Below are positions 1 to 10,045 of a stretch of 64,000 nt of DNA, piece by piece. The DNA is from Candidatus Hydrogenedentota bacterium (GTDB taxonomy: Bacteria; Hydrogenedentota; Hydrogenedentia; Hydrogenedentales; SLHB01). The notes beneath the pieces are model-generated. The model made no database searches. It saw only the letters and a list, made by a program, of their open reading frames with translations, and had not been told where the DNA came from. The stretch covers positions 186,001-250,000 of the forward strand of contig JAKPDK010000184.1 of assembly GCA_029552745.1 (NCBI GenBank), given 5' to 3'. A program made the translations under genes and the position numbers. Position 1 is the first letter of the stretch. Each line of letters starts with the position of its first letter.

Positions 1-1130
1 TTGTCGGGTCGAACATTGCGCGTCAATTCCTCAATTTTTGTACGTATAGCGGGATTCTCGATGGGCAAAGTCTGGCGGTCGTTTAACACTCCATCCTTGA
101 ATACCACCGTGAAATAAAACGCACCGCCCGGTTTATTGACGAGAACGCAGTCCAAATCTTTGAACACGTCGTATGCCTCTTGGGCACGACGCTCAAACAT
201 CTGTTCCCGGCACGTGAGGTGCTTTTCATACCGCGGGTCGCCCATAACCCGTGGAATGGTGAGCTGAGGAAGTGTTGTGGAAGAGACTTCCAATCGTTTG
301 GCGGCTAACAGACTCCGGACATAAGTGGCGAAATTTTCGTCCTTGCCACGATTTAGGATCTCGATCCAGCCGCAGCGCGCCCCAGGCCAAGGATACTCTT
401 TGCTAATTCCCCGCATGGCGATCGCCGGCACATCACCCACCCACTCGCTCATGTGAAGCCGTGGGCTTCCGTTGTAAACAATGTGGACATAGATCTCATC
501 GGCTATTAAAAACAAATCATACTCGCGCGCCACAGCGGCAATTTCTTCCAACAATGCGCGCGGATACACCGCCCCTGTCGGATTGTCCGGCGACAATAAC
601 AAGATGCCGGCGATGGAGTCGTTGTACTTGACCTTGTTCCGTATGTCGTCCACATCAGGGAGCCAACCGTTGTAAGGATCCAGTTCGTAGGTGACGTGGC
701 TATACCCGCTGTGAGCGGCTTCTGCTGAAGAATGGGTACTGTATGCCGGCGACGGTCCCAAAATCCTCGCCTCTCTCCGTAGAAAACCGTAGACCTTCGC
801 CACGGCATCTCCCAGTCCATTGAAAAACATAATGTCGTCTGGCGTGATTTGGACGCCGCCGGGGCGTCTGTTCACTTGCTCGGCAAGGAACTCACGGACT
901 TCCGGGACCCCGGCCGTGTCGCAGTATGCCCATGATTGCGGATCATCTACGAGATTATGAACGATGGCTTGGATCCACTCGGGCGGCGTTTCACCTTTTT
1001 GTATAGGATCCCCAATGTTTTCCCAAATCAGTTCCTTGCCCGCCTTCCGTATCTCATGCGCAATTTGAACAATCTCTCGAATCTCATAGTGCAGTTCGCC
1101 TGCGCCCATGTGAACAATGTTTCGTCTCAT
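1..1130 (-). CDS. Class I/II PLP-dependent aminotransferase (C-terminus cut by window edge)
   Basis: My translation of the minus strand from the ATG at 1130 stays open for 376 codons and runs off the left edge, so the C-terminus is missing. It reads as a fold-type I aminotransferase: SPDNPTGAVYP (substrate/PLP loop), FLIADEIYVHIVYNG (Asp and Tyr that hold PLP), and SKEYPWPGARCGW, where the Lys would form the Schiff base. Family members transaminate an amino acid with a 2-oxo acid in the cytoplasm; the amino acid used here cannot be read from sequence. GGAG lies 10 bases before the ATG. An intergenic gap of 189 bases separates it from sdhB upstream on the same strand. Confident about family, not substrate. 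Confidence 0.88.
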   Translation of the reverse strand, partial: MRRNIVHMGAGELHYEIREIVQIAHEIRKAGKELIWENIGDPIQKGETPPEWIQAIVHNLVDDPQSWAYCDTAGVPEVREFLAEQVNRRPGGVQITPDDIMFFNGLGDAVAKVYGFLRREARILGPSPAYSTHSSAEAAHSGYSHVTYELDPYNGWLPDVDDIRNKVKYNDSIAGILLLSPDNPTGAVYPRALLEEIAAVAREYDLFLIADEIYVHIVYNGSPRLHMSEWVGDVPAIAMRGISKEYPWPGARCGWIEILNRGKDENFATYVRSLLAAKRLEVSSTTLPQLTIPRVMGDPRYEKHLTCREQMFERRAQEAYDVFKDLDCVLVNKPGGAFYFTVVFKDGVLNDRQTLPIENPAIRTKIEELTRNVRPD

Positions 1131-1319
1131 AATAGTTGTATTGTACTCCTATTTGCTTTCTCCTGCATTACTGAAAAAGCCGATGTCGTGTTTTGGAAAA
1201 AGAAAAACGAAATCAGTCTGCAGGCGATAAAAGAAAGATTTTAAGCGACTTTTGTCGATAATTCAAAAACAGAAGAAAACCACGTAAGGAAAACCCGCTT
1301 TTCAGCCGATTTGTCGTCT

Positions 1320-2123
1320 TTATACGGACGGTGGCAAAACCTTGATGTCGGGGTATTCGCCAAACAATCTCGCGCGAAACGCCGCTAGCAGGTGTTCGCG
1401 ATTCAACCGCGCGATGTTGGCTACCCGAATCCCTTTAGGACACGCCGCCTCACATTCATAATGGTTGGAGCATGCCCCAAACCCTTCCGCATCCATTTGA
1501 CGTACCATCTTTTGAACACGGCGCCACCGCTCGGGACGGCCCTGCGGCAGCAAAGACAAGTGGCTTACTTTGGCTGCGACAAAAAGCATCGCAGACCCAT
1601 TCGGACAAGCCGCCACGCATGCGCCGCAGCCGATACACTGCGCGGCTTCGAAGGCGGCATCCGCATGCTCTTTCGAGACCGGAAGGGCGTGGGCGTCGGG
1701 CGCTTGTCCTGTACGAACGGAAATGTAACCGCCTGAAGCGATGATGCGGTCGAGCGCAGACCTATCCACAATTAGGTCTTTGATAACAGGAAACACACGG
1801 GAACGCCAGGGCTCTATAACAAGAACATCGCCGTCGCGGAACTTTCTCATGTGAAGCTGACAAAGCGTCGTCTCCCGCTCGTGTCCGTGAGCGTGGCCAT
1901 TTACCACCGCACCGCAGGAACCGCAGATTCCTTCCCGACAGTCATGGTCAAACGCAATAGGCTCTTTTCCCTGAAGGGTCAGTTCCTTGTTCACTATATC
2001 AAGCATTTCTAAAAAGGACGCATCGGTACTGATATTCCGCGCCTCGTACGTTTCAAATCTTCCTGGCTCGTTCGGACCTTTTTGACGCCAGACCTTCAAA
2101 GTCAACGAAATCGTCTTGGCCAT
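1320..2123 (-). CDS. sdhB: Succinate dehydrogenase/fumarate reductase iron-sulfur subunit
   Basis: Carries electrons between the flavoprotein and the membrane quinone site. Three cluster motifs are visible in order: [10 protein letters not shown] with a later Cys for [2Fe-2S], [12 protein letters not shown] for [4Fe-4S], and [14 protein letters not shown] for [3Fe-4S]. The start at 2123 ([16 protein letters not shown]) matches where Bacteroidetes/Chlorobi-type SdhB proteins begin and has GGAG 11 bases upstream. An in-frame ATG at 2171 overlaps the sdhA stop as ATGA and would add 16 residues; I judge it less likely because those residues do not resemble the family. Third gene of sdhCAB. Direction of catalysis (succinate oxidation or fumarate reduction) is not decidable from sequence. 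Confidence 0.93.
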   Translation of the reverse strand: MAKTISLTLKVWRQKGPNEPGRFETYEARNISTDASFLEMLDIVNKELTLQGKEPIAFDHDCREGICGSCGAVVNGHAHGHERETTLCQLHMRKFRDGDVLVIEPWRSRVFPVIKDLIVDRSALDRIIASGGYISVRTGQAPDAHALPVSKEHADAAFEAAQCIGCGACVAACPNGSAMLFVAAKVSHLSLLPQGRPERWRRVQKMVRQMDAEGFGACSNHYECEAACPKGIRVANIARLNREHLLAAFRARLFGEYPDIKVLPPSV

Positions 2124-2167
2124 GGACAATCTATCTCCGTATCTCGCATATCCTGCGACGCGCCTGC

Positions 2168-4081
2168 TCATTTGTAGCTGCGTGCCGCGGGGTGCACTTC
2201 TTCAAATACGAGCGGCTCTTTATGCAATTGCGGTGCGACATCATCGCCTTGATATTCCCAAGCCGCCACGTACGCGTATTCCGCGTCGTTTCTCTGGGCT
2301 TCACCGTCCGGTGTTTGATATTCCTCTCGGAAATGACAGCCACAAGATTCTTCCCGATGAAGCGCGTCACGCGCCATGAGTTCTGCAAACTCCAGGAAGT
2401 CCGCAACCCGCCCGGCTTTCTCCAGACTTTGATTCAACGTCTCAGCCTCACCCGGAACAAGGACGTTTTCCCAAAATGCTGCGCGCAACTCAGGAATCTT
2501 CTTCAGGAGCATTTCCAAACCCGTCCTGTTTCGCGCCATCCCACAATAATCCCACAGCAATAACCCCAATTCGCGATGAAACTCGTCGACCGTCTTCTTA
2601 CCTTTGATCGAAAGCAGCTTTTTCGTGCGCTCCTCAGCCAAAAGAGTAGCCTGTCGAAACTCTTCGCGGTCCGGGGTCACCGGCTCGAGGCTTTGACTTG
2701 CCAGGTAATTTCCCATCGTATAAGGGACAATGAAATAGCCGTCTGCCAAACCTTGCATCAACGCGCTTGCCCCCAGACGGTTCGCACCATGATCCGAAAA
2801 GTTCGCTTCACCGAGGACAAATAACCCGGGCAAATTGCTCATCAGTTCATAGTTAACCCAAAGTCCCCCCATGGTGTAGTGAGGCGCCGGGTAAATCATC
2901 ATCGGGGTGGAATATGGGCTTTCGCCGACGATTTTCTCGTAGATAGCAAATAGATTGCCATACAAATCGTCTAACGTCTGGCGTCCCAACCGTTCGAAGG
3001 CATCACGCAGATCCAAGTACACCGCCATTTTTGTCGGACCTACGCCATACCCGGCATCGCAAACCGCTTTTGCGGCACGCGACGCCACGTCCCGCGGCAC
3101 CAGATTGCCATAGGACGGATATCGGCGCTCCAAATAATAGTCTCGTTCTTCTTCGGGTATTTCCGAAGGCGGTCGGGAATCGCCTTTTTTCTTTGGAACC
3201 CAAATTCTTCCATCGTTACGGAGGCTCTCGCTCATCAAAGTCAGTTTGGATTGATAATCGCCGTGTACAGGTATGCACGTCGGATGAATCTGGGTGAAAC
3301 AAGGATTTGCCATCAAGGCGCCCCGCTTGTACGCCCGCCATATCGCCGTCACATTGGATGCCTTCGCATTCGTGGACAAATAGAAAACGTTGCTATAGCC
3401 TCCGGTCGCCAACACCACTGCATGTCCCGCGTACGACTCCAGCGCCCCGGTAATGAGGTTCCGGCAAACGATCCCCCGCGCTTTGCCATTCACCACAATC
3501 AGGTCCAACATTTCCCGCCGGGGAAACATCTTGACTTGGCCTGAATTGACCTCTTTCATGAGGGCACCATATGCCCCCAGCAACAGTTGTTGGCCTGTTT
3601 GTCCGCGCGCATAGAACGTTCGACTGACTTGTGCCCCGCCAAACGACCGATTATCCAATAACCCCCCGTATTCGCGGGCAAACGGCACTCCCTGGGCAAC
3701 GCACTGATCAATAATGTTGCAGCTCAACTCCGCCAGACGGTACACGTTCGCCTCACGTGCCCGAAAATCACCGCCTTTGATGGTGTCGTAAAACAGACGA
3801 TAGACACTGTCTCCATCGTTTTGATAATTCTTAGCGGCGTTGATCCCGCCTTGCGCCGCTATACTATGGGCACGTCGAGGACTGTCCTGAATGCAGAATA
3901 CCTGGACGTTATAACCCAATTCGGCAAGAGTTGCAGCTGCCGACGCACCTGCCAACCCCGTACCCACCACCAGAATGGTGTATTTCCGTTTGTTGGCAGG
4001 GCTGACCAGACGGACTTCTGCCTTGTATCGAGACCATTTTTCCGCCAAAGGACCGGCGGGTACCTTCGAATCGAGCATCAT
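2168..4081 (-). CDS. sdhA: Succinate dehydrogenase/fumarate reductase flavoprotein subunit
   Basis: 637-residue catalytic subunit that interconverts succinate and fumarate on covalently bound FAD. Visible: dinucleotide fold [18 protein letters not shown] near residue 40, the FAD-attachment region [15 protein letters not shown], a substrate-site segment [12 protein letters not shown], the catalytic-Arg region [10 protein letters not shown], and [12 protein letters not shown] toward the capping domain. Length and motifs fit the Bacteroidetes/epsilonproteobacterial (type B) group rather than the E. coli SdhA group, which agrees with the single cytochrome b subunit encoded upstream. Two bases separate it from sdhC. 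Confidence 0.96.
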   Translation of the reverse strand: MMLDSKVPAGPLAEKWSRYKAEVRLVSPANKRKYTILVVGTGLAGASAAATLAELGYNVQVFCIQDSPRRAHSIAAQGGINAAKNYQNDGDSVYRLFYDTIKGGDFRAREANVYRLAELSCNIIDQCVAQGVPFAREYGGLLDNRSFGGAQVSRTFYARGQTGQQLLLGAYGALMKEVNSGQVKMFPRREMLDLIVVNGKARGIVCRNLITGALESYAGHAVVLATGGYSNVFYLSTNAKASNVTAIWRAYKRGALMANPCFTQIHPTCIPVHGDYQSKLTLMSESLRNDGRIWVPKKKGDSRPPSEIPEEERDYYLERRYPSYGNLVPRDVASRAAKAVCDAGYGVGPTKMAVYLDLRDAFERLGRQTLDDLYGNLFAIYEKIVGESPYSTPMMIYPAPHYTMGGLWVNYELMSNLPGLFVLGEANFSDHGANRLGASALMQGLADGYFIVPYTMGNYLASQSLEPVTPDREEFRQATLLAEERTKKLLSIKGKKTVDEFHRELGLLLWDYCGMARNRTGLEMLLKKIPELRAAFWENVLVPGEAETLNQSLEKAGRVADFLEFAELMARDALHREESCGCHFREEYQTPDGEAQRNDAEYAYVAAWEYQGDDVAPQLHKEPLVFEEVHPAARSYK

Positions 4082-4083
4082 AG

Positions 4084-4782
4084 CTACACTCCCACGCCCA
4101 CGGTCAGGTGGCGGATAACAACATATAAAGGAATCATACTGTACCCCAAGGCAACCAACACACCAATCAAATTGCTCACCCGTTCAATGTACGGCGTCCA
4201 TTGACTGTGATTAATGCCCAACGTTTGAAGAAAACTCTGAATGCCGTGACTCAGATGCATACCCAACATACAGACCGCACCGATATACAACACAACCCGC
4301 CACGGCCGCAGAAATGACATCCATACCAATCCAAACAAGCCCAAACTGGCATCTCCATTAACCCCGGGAATCACAGTGCGCGGGCCGGTTTTCGACGCAA
4401 AGGTAAAGTCTGACAAGTGCGTAACCACAAAAAAGAATATCAAGCCACCCGTGAGAATCATCGTGCGTTTTGCAAACGTCGTGTTCCCAAAATCCGCATA
4501 AACCGCATACGGAGTACCTCGGGCGTTGCGATTCTCCAAATACAGGCTGAACGTAAGCGTAATGTGGACACTGACGGCAACTAACAGGATTGCGCGCGCC
4601 GCCCAAAGGATCGGCCCCAACCTATGAAGATCCTCGGCATAACCATTAAACTTTTCGGGTCCCCCAAACAACATGAAATTGCCGCCCAAATGAACCAAGA
4701 TGAATCCAACGAGCATCAGACCCGTGATGGCGACAATCTGTTTCTTACCAACAGAACTATATTTGAAGATGTTTACGCGCAC
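4084..4782 (-). CDS. sdhC: Succinate dehydrogenase cytochrome b558 subunit
   Basis: Membrane anchor that binds heme b and quinone. From the GTG at 4782 it has 232 residues and about five hydrophobic segments (around 13-33, 63-83, 103-123, 153-173 and 195-220) with His residues in or next to them ([34 protein letters not shown]), as in the b558 family with a single fused anchor. I chose GTG 4782 because GGGAG lies 10 bases upstream, the protein then starts [13 protein letters not shown] as in relatives, and a good promoter (4856-4883) lies inside the longer reading frame that begins at 4914. First gene of sdhCAB. Confidence 0.9.
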   Translation of the reverse strand: MRVNIFKYSSVGKKQIVAITGLMLVGFILVHLGGNFMLFGGPEKFNGYAEDLHRLGPILWAARAILLVAVSVHITLTFSLYLENRNARGTPYAVYADFGNTTFAKRTMILTGGLIFFFVVTHLSDFTFASKTGPRTVIPGVNGDASLGLFGLVWMSFLRPWRVVLYIGAVCMLGMHLSHGIQSFLQTLGINHSQWTPYIERVSNLIGVLVALGYSMIPLYVVIRHLTVGVGV

Positions 4783-4855
4783 GATCGTCGGGCTCCCTTC
4801 GGACGGCGAGCCTCGATACCGCTGAGACCGGTGCCGACCCTCAACTTGAAGAAAA

Positions 4856-4883
4856 ATTATACCAATTCCACCAACAGATTCAA
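4856..4883 (-). promoter_or_regulatory. Sigma-70-type promoter of sdhCAB
   Basis: On the minus strand, -35 TTGAAT (4883-4878), 16-base spacer, -10 TATAAT (4861-4856). Transcription would start near 4850, giving a leader of about 68 bases to the GTG of sdhC. The match is close to consensus and supports the short sdhC start. Confidence 0.7.
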
Positions 4884-4896
4884 ATGAGATGGATTG

Positions 4897-5218
4897 GTTC
4901 AATACCTTTGGCACTTTTTCTTGTATTGGATAAGGAATTCAAGAGAAGATTCTCCCGGAAGGCCATTAAAGGAAAGGTGCCGACGCATGGCACTCCCTCT
5001 TGCGCTACGCACTCAGGTTGTCATTGCGAGGAGTGCCAACAGGCACGACGTGGCAATCCCCTCGGAGATTCAGGGATATCCTCGATTCTGCCCTAGGCCC
5101 TTTTGCGCTACGCGGACCAGGGGATTGCTTCGTCGCTTCGAAGACTCGCTCCTCGCAATGACAACCGGGCGTACAAGCCTAGTCTCCCTCCTGGGTGCAG
5201 TGCCAAAGGTTGGTGAAC
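4897..5218. repeat. MITE-like composite palindromic repeat, copy 1
   Basis: About 320 bases bounded by inverted ends: 4897-4914 (ends CTTTGGCAC) and 5200-5218 (begins GTGCCAAAGG) are near-perfect reverse complements. Inside are two mutually inverted motifs, TCATTGCGAGGAGTGCC (near 5021-5037) and GACTCGCTCCTCGCAATGAC (5144-5163), each next to GGCAATCCCC or GGGGATTGC blocks. The same layout recurs at 10.8, 16.4, 46.3, 48.3 and 60.7 kb. No transposase is encoded. The reading frames within it are by-products of the palindrome. Confidence 0.75.
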
Positions 5219-5556
5219 TTGTACACCTAGTTTTTTTGCTAGCAAATAAAAGACGTCAATCGTTTTTTTGCGAATTTCCCTAGTGTATTTGCTCAATTTC
5301 CAGAGTTCTTGTGGTAACCATCAAGTCGCTTTTCCACAGGGATGTTTTCAAATTCAAGCCAAATCGTTGTCAAGTCCTTTTTTGCGCTTTCTAGGAGACA
5401 GGTGATATAGTTTTGGAAATACCGGTGCGGAACAACCCGAACGGGGTTCTTGTTATCTTCACTCAAACCCTGTTTGGACGAAGTTATTGTCTTTCCGCAT
5501 AAAGTTATGGGAACCAGAAAACCGGTCTGACAGGTTTTGTACAGAAAAGAGACATC
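5219..5556. other. Intergenic region upstream of nadA
   Basis: No gene seen. It is AT-rich with several T-runs (5231-5237, 5264-5270, 5378-5383). A TATAGT at 5406-5411 with TTGCGC 18 bases upstream is a weak promoter candidate for nadA. No recognised riboswitch or NadR/NiaR-type operator was identified. Confidence 0.4.
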
Positions 5557-6642
5557 ATGACCACTTTAAGTTGTTCTCCGAAAAGAATCCAAGACGCGGA
5601 AACCCCTGCAGAAACCGCTGAGCTTATGAGAATGCGGCTGAAAGGGATTGTGCCGGACGTCGAAATTTCGTTAAAAGCCGACCTGGTTTTTGAGATCAAT
5701 CGTTTAAAAAAAGAGCGCAATGCCATCATTCTGGGTCACAACTACATGGAACCGGCGTTGTACTATGGCGTACCGGACTTCACGGGAGACAGTCTGGAGT
5801 TGGCACGGATATCTTCGAAAACCGATGCGCCGATCATTGTTTTTTGTGGGGTACAGTTCATGGCGGAGACGGCAAAGGTTCTCAATCCCGAAAAGACTGT
5901 GCTCATCCCCGCTGAGAAGGCTGGCTGCTCGTTGGCAGAGGGCATCACCAAAGAAGATGTGCGGCAGTTGAAGCGGCGTTTTCCGGGAGCGCCTGTGGTG
6001 AGCTACGTGAACACGTATGCGGATGTGAAAGCCGAGTCTGACTATTGTTGTACGTCTGGCAATTCGTCTGCTGTTCTTCGGTATTTGTTCGATAAGGGAC
6101 ACGAACAGGTGATCTTTCTTCCGGACGAGTATTTGGCGCGAAACACGGCCCATGAACTCGGCGCGGCGTTTGTGTGCGGGTGGGACACGTCGGTAGACGG
6201 CATGGACCTCAAGGGCGCTCGCACTGTCATCGGCTGGAAAGCCCGATGTGAAGTCCATGAATTATTTACGGTAGAGGATGTTCTCACGGCCAGACGACAA
6301 TTTCCTGACGCCATCATCATCGCTCACCCGGAATGCAGCCCGGACGTCATTCGTCTGGTCGACGTGTCGGGAAGCACCAAGAAGATGGTGGAGTACGTGC
6401 GGCAGTCGCCGGCAAAACGATTCATTTTGTTCACGGAATGTAGCATGGGTGACAATATCGCGGCGGAAAATCCGGAAAAGGAAATGGTGCGTCTCTGCAG
6501 CCATACGTGTCCTTACATGAAGTTGATCACGTTGGAGGACACATTGGAGTCATTGCGACGGCTGCAGTTCGAGATCACCCTTCCAGAAGATGTCATTCGA
6601 CGGGCGCGTTTGCCGATAGATCGCATGCTTGAAATCCGTTGA
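5557..6642 (+). CDS. nadA: Quinolinate synthase A
   Basis: Condenses iminoaspartate (from L-aspartate oxidase) with dihydroxyacetone phosphate to quinolinate in de novo NAD synthesis, using an oxygen-sensitive [4Fe-4S] cluster. 361 residues. Conserved blocks: AIILGHNYMEPAL (substrate His and Tyr), GDSLELA, AGCSLAEGI with one cluster Cys, YVNTYADVKAESD, and CSHTCPYMKL with cluster Cys. The family has three sub-types by Cys pattern; this one lacks an extra C-terminal CxxCxxC. No nadB or nadC is adjacent. The M16 peptidase gene follows after 43 bases and is probably co-transcribed. Confidence 0.96.
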   Translation: MTTLSCSPKRIQDAETPAETAELMRMRLKGIVPDVEISLKADLVFEINRLKKERNAIILGHNYMEPALYYGVPDFTGDSLELARISSKTDAPIIVFCGVQFMAETAKVLNPEKTVLIPAEKAGCSLAEGITKEDVRQLKRRFPGAPVVSYVNTYADVKAESDYCCTSGNSSAVLRYLFDKGHEQVIFLPDEYLARNTAHELGAAFVCGWDTSVDGMDLKGARTVIGWKARCEVHELFTVEDVLTARRQFPDAIIIAHPECSPDVIRLVDVSGSTKKMVEYVRQSPAKRFILFTECSMGDNIAAENPEKEMVRLCSHTCPYMKLITLEDTLESLRRLQFEITLPEDVIRRARLPIDRMLEIR

Positions 6643-6685
6643 AACAACCGTTGCGCACGGAGTCGCTGTGAATGAGGTGACATGA

Positions 6686-9463
6686 ATGAGTAGATGGAGA
6701 TTGGGTAGCGTGCTGTTGATTATGTGTTCGTTGGGGGCGGCAGAAGACAAGACGCTTCAACTGTATCCGTTTCAGGAACATGTGCTTTCCAACGGGCTTC
6801 GAGTCATCACGTTGGAAGATTTTTCTTGTCCCATCGTTGCCGTGCAGGTTTGGTATCACGTGGGTTCCAAAGATGAACATCCGGACCGGCAGGGTTTTGC
6901 CCATATGTTTGAGCATATGATGTTCCGCGGGACAGACCTGCTTGGGCCGGAAGGGCATTTTGATTTGATTCGTAGAACGGGTGGGTATGCGAATGCCTTT
7001 ACGTCGTTCGACTACACCGCGTATGTCAACGTAGTGCCGTCGAATCAACTCGAATTGGCGCTCTGGCTCGAAGCCGACCGCATGATGTTCCTCAAAATTG
7101 ATGAAGAAAACTTTACCACCGAACGCCAAGTGGTTATTGAAGAAAGACGACAGGATTTGAATGAACCGTACGGGACGGTCTTTGAACAGATTATGCCTGT
7201 TGTCTTTCCCAACCACCCATACCGTTGGCTCCCGATTGGTCAAATCGAGGCGCTCAATGCCGCCCATGCCGATGAATTGAAATTATTCTGGGACACTTAT
7301 TACATCCCGGCTAACGCTGCGTTGGTCATCGTGGGCGCAGTAAAACACAAAGAGGCAGTTTCCCTGGCAGAAAAGTATTTTGGTTGGATGCCGCCCCTTC
7401 CGCCGCCGCCTCGGGTGGAAATCGATGAGAAGGAACCGTTTGAGGCTCGCGAAATCACAATTGACGAAGGCAGAGGACCTGCCCCTTTGGTCAGATTTGT
7501 CTATCGTACTGTGCCGGAGAATCATCCGGATTATATCCCCCTGCGAATTGCTGCGGAAGTACTCGGCGGAGGGGAAAGCAGTCGGATTTATCGGGACCTT
7601 GTTAAAAAGGAAAAGATCTGTCAAGACGCATCGGCGTATCTTTATGCGCTGGAAAAAGCGGGCGTCTTGTTTGTGGGGGCAGAACTCATGCCGGGCGGTG
7701 ATACGGAACCCGTGATTGCCGCATTGGAAAATCACATGACTCAATTGTGCCGTGAATCAATCACGGAGCGGGAATTGGAGAAGGCAAAAAACCAATTGCG
7801 CCGCAACCTTGTCACGGATTCTCTCACGGTGATGGACAAAGCCAGACAGTTGGGACAAGCCGCACTGACGCATGGCTCCCCGGACTGGCTCAATAGGCAG
7901 TGGGGTATTATTGGAACAACCACGCGCGAAGATGTGCAACGCGTTGTTTCAAAATACGTAACTCCTGATCGTCGGGTTCTGGTACGCGTCTTACCCAAAC
8001 CCAACGCCGTGTATGTTCCTCCCACAATTCAACCTGTGCCAGGCGGAGCGCCATGGCAACCGCTAAAGCAAGGGGTCGCCAGGCCAAAAGACTTTCCTAT
8101 TCAACCTCCGATACGAGAGTTGAAGGAAGCCTTGCCCAAAGCACGGCTCTACACAAGGTTCTTGGACAACGGATTGAAAATCGTCGTGGTGCCCAATGAC
8201 GAGACGCCGTTTTTCACGATGATGTTAGGGCTAAAAGAAGGACCTTGGACGGAGAATCCACAACAGCCGGGAGTGGCTTCTGCAGCGTTGGAAATCCTCA
8301 CTCAGGGTACGGAAAAATACACGGCAGAGGAACTGGCGGAACTGCTTGATTTTCATGCGCTGACCCTTCGCGGTACAGCCGAAGCTGGCGGACGACCCAC
8401 CATGGATGTCGGTCAAGTCGCAGCGACGGGGCTTTCGGAGAAATTCCCGCTGGCAATGGAACTCCTCGCTGAGGTCATAAGAAGACCTACCTTCCCCGAA
8501 GAAGAAACCAACATATTTAAGGATCAAAGGCGGCTCACCCTGTCTGTTAAGGAAAAAGACCCACGTTACATTGCAGACCGCGCCATTTATGAACAATTAT
8601 ATCGGGACCATCCCTATGCTAGACCTGTCACCGGAACGCTGAAAGACATCGATCTAATCACTTCGGAAGCCATGAGGACATGGTGGAACACTCATGTGAA
8701 ACCGAGCACCTGCACCCTATACGTTGCGGGCGACGTTAAACCGAAAGACGTTATGCGTTTGGCAAAGCAGTTCCTCGGAGATTGGGAGAACAGCTCTTCA
8801 TCTGACTTACCCAAGGCGTCTATTCCGTCGAGGACGCCCCTCCAAATCTTCTTAGTCAACGTCCCGGGAGCAGTCCAAAGCCAAATTCGTGTCGCCCAGA
8901 CAAGTATCACTCGCGGCCACCCCGACTACCACAATGCCCGCGTCTTCAGTCAAATCTTCGGAAGCGATTTCAACAGCCGATTGAATCGGGTTATCCGCAT
9001 CGAAAAAGGACTGACTTATTCAGTATGGGGCATGTTTGTGCCGCAACGGTTTTCTGGAGAGTTTCTCTGCTCCACGTTTACGAAAACCGAGTCTACTGCG
9101 GAGACTGTCCGCGCCCTTCTCGAAGTAATCAAAGGAACGAAAGACGCGCCCCCTTCGGAGGACGAGCTAGCAGGCGCCAAGTCCTATTTGGTCGGCGGGT
9201 TCGCAAAACAATTGGAAACGCCGCAAGACTTTCTGGAGTATCAGTGGATGATAGAGTACAATGAACTGCCCAAAGATTATCTCAAGCGGGCAATTCATGC
9301 ATACAAAATGGCGACTATCGAAGATATGACGCGCGTGGCTTCCACCCTGATAGACCCTGAGAAGCTGAGTATTGTTGTAGTCGGTGATGCCGAGCGTATC
9401 CGAAAGGACCTGGAGTCCATCGCGCCTGTTTCTGATATTACGGATCGGAACATAACGGAATAG
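6686..9463 (+). CDS. M16 (pitrilysin/insulinase) family zinc peptidase, two-module, exported
   Basis: 925 residues, two M16 modules fused, as in periplasmic or surface processing peptidases. An N-terminal hydrophobic stretch (RLGSVLLIMCSLGAA) looks like a signal peptide. The first module has the inverted zinc motif H73-x-x-E76-H77 and the distal Glu in VVIEERRQD about 76 residues later, so it is the active half. The second half, from about residue 450, has M16 C-type sequence without HxxEH and should form the other wall of the chamber. GAGGTG lies six bases before the ATG. Substrate unknown. The family degrades peptides or processes signal sequences. Confidence 0.93.
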   Translation: MSRWRLGSVLLIMCSLGAAEDKTLQLYPFQEHVLSNGLRVITLEDFSCPIVAVQVWYHVGSKDEHPDRQGFAHMFEHMMFRGTDLLGPEGHFDLIRRTGGYANAFTSFDYTAYVNVVPSNQLELALWLEADRMMFLKIDEENFTTERQVVIEERRQDLNEPYGTVFEQIMPVVFPNHPYRWLPIGQIEALNAAHADELKLFWDTYYIPANAALVIVGAVKHKEAVSLAEKYFGWMPPLPPPPRVEIDEKEPFEAREITIDEGRGPAPLVRFVYRTVPENHPDYIPLRIAAEVLGGGESSRIYRDLVKKEKICQDASAYLYALEKAGVLFVGAELMPGGDTEPVIAALENHMTQLCRESITERELEKAKNQLRRNLVTDSLTVMDKARQLGQAALTHGSPDWLNRQWGIIGTTTREDVQRVVSKYVTPDRRVLVRVLPKPNAVYVPPTIQPVPGGAPWQPLKQGVARPKDFPIQPPIRELKEALPKARLYTRFLDNGLKIVVVPNDETPFFTMMLGLKEGPWTENPQQPGVASAALEILTQGTEKYTAEELAELLDFHALTLRGTAEAGGRPTMDVGQVAATGLSEKFPLAMELLAEVIRRPTFPEEETNIFKDQRRLTLSVKEKDPRYIADRAIYEQLYRDHPYARPVTGTLKDIDLITSEAMRTWWNTHVKPSTCTLYVAGDVKPKDVMRLAKQFLGDWENSSSSDLPKASIPSRTPLQIFLVNVPGAVQSQIRVAQTSITRGHPDYHNARVFSQIFGSDFNSRLNRVIRIEKGLTYSVWGMFVPQRFSGEFLCSTFTKTESTAETVRALLEVIKGTKDAPPSEDELAGAKSYLVGGFAKQLETPQDFLEYQWMIEYNELPKDYLKRAIHAYKMATIEDMTRVASTLIDPEKLSIVVVGDAERIRKDLESIAPVSDITDRNITE

Positions 9464-9516
9464 TTAAAAATCGAAATTTGTTTTTGTAAAAGACTCGGTG
9501 AGTATAACGAGGTGGT

Positions 9517-9738
9517 ATGCAGTACTTTCGAGCAAGCCAGCCCATTCCCGGAAAAGGCGATGCCTGGGTTTACTATGAGTGTACGGATGATCAGAAAATT
9601 GTGCGCCAATTGACCTATATTCCGGCAACAGGCGAAATTGACAGAGTGCCTGACCCCATCGTCAAAAAACTGTATAAGCCGGAATGGCTGGAACCAGCAA
9701 CTCAAGAAGACTTTTGCAAACTCTGGGATACAAAATAA
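9517..9738 (+). CDS. Small hypothetical protein (73 aa)
   Basis: A 73-residue soluble protein with GAGGTGGT just before its ATG, set between the M16 peptidase and the DUF1858 gene with short gaps on the same strand. It has no signal peptide or membrane segment, and only two Cys (residues 22 and 68). Composition is ordinary and slightly acidic, with several aromatic residues (YFRASQPIP, WVYYECTDD, KPEWLEP). I do not recognise a family. Codon use and spacing argue that it is real. Confidence 0.72.
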   Translation: MQYFRASQPIPGKGDAWVYYECTDDQKIVRQLTYIPATGEIDRVPDPIVKKLYKPEWLEPATQEDFCKLWDTK

Positions 9739-9762
9739 GATACCCATAGGAGATATCGCATC

Positions 9763-10011
9763 ATGGCAGACACGGAAACCAATGGAAAAACATCACACTT
9801 TAACTTGGACATGACGGTGGGTGAAGCCCTTAGTATGCACCCGCGCGTTCGCGAGGTATTCGCCGCGTTCCATCTGGGAGGATGCGCGCATTGTGCCATC
9901 AACCAATACGAAACGATTGGACAGGTGTGTGCAGGCTACGGCGTCGACCCTGACATGCTCTTAGATGTATTGGAAAGCCTAATGGACAAGGCGGAAACCA
10001 AGTCAGAATAA
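9763..10011 (+). CDS. DUF1858 / hybrid-cluster-protein-associated redox disulfide domain protein
   Basis: 82 residues. FNLDMTVGEALSMHPRV followed by GGCAHCAINQYETIGQVC matches the DUF1858 domain, a short helical domain with a CxxC found alone or fused to ScdA/Ric-like or hybrid-cluster proteins and thought to sense or handle redox state. Here it stands alone, 24 bases after the 73-aa gene with an AGGAG upstream. No hybrid cluster protein is in the window. Function of stand-alone members is not established. Confidence 0.88.
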   Translation: MADTETNGKTSHFNLDMTVGEALSMHPRVREVFAAFHLGGCAHCAINQYETIGQVCAGYGVDPDMLLDVLESLMDKAETKSE

Positions 10012-10045
10012 CGACTACCAGGTTCTCTCTTCTATTTTTTGGAAC

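Noticed and set aside
936-1244. Plus-strand frame of 102 codons
   Set aside because: It lies mostly over the aminotransferase N-terminus, which has clear family motifs on the other strand.
4783-4914. Longer sdhC start at 4914
   Set aside because: The added part contains the sdhC promoter and one end of repeat copy 1, and lacks family sequence.
4908-4926. TTGGCAC resembling a sigma-54 -24 element
   Set aside because: It is part of the repeat end, and no TTGC follows at the right spacing. The same applies to TTGGCAC near 16272.
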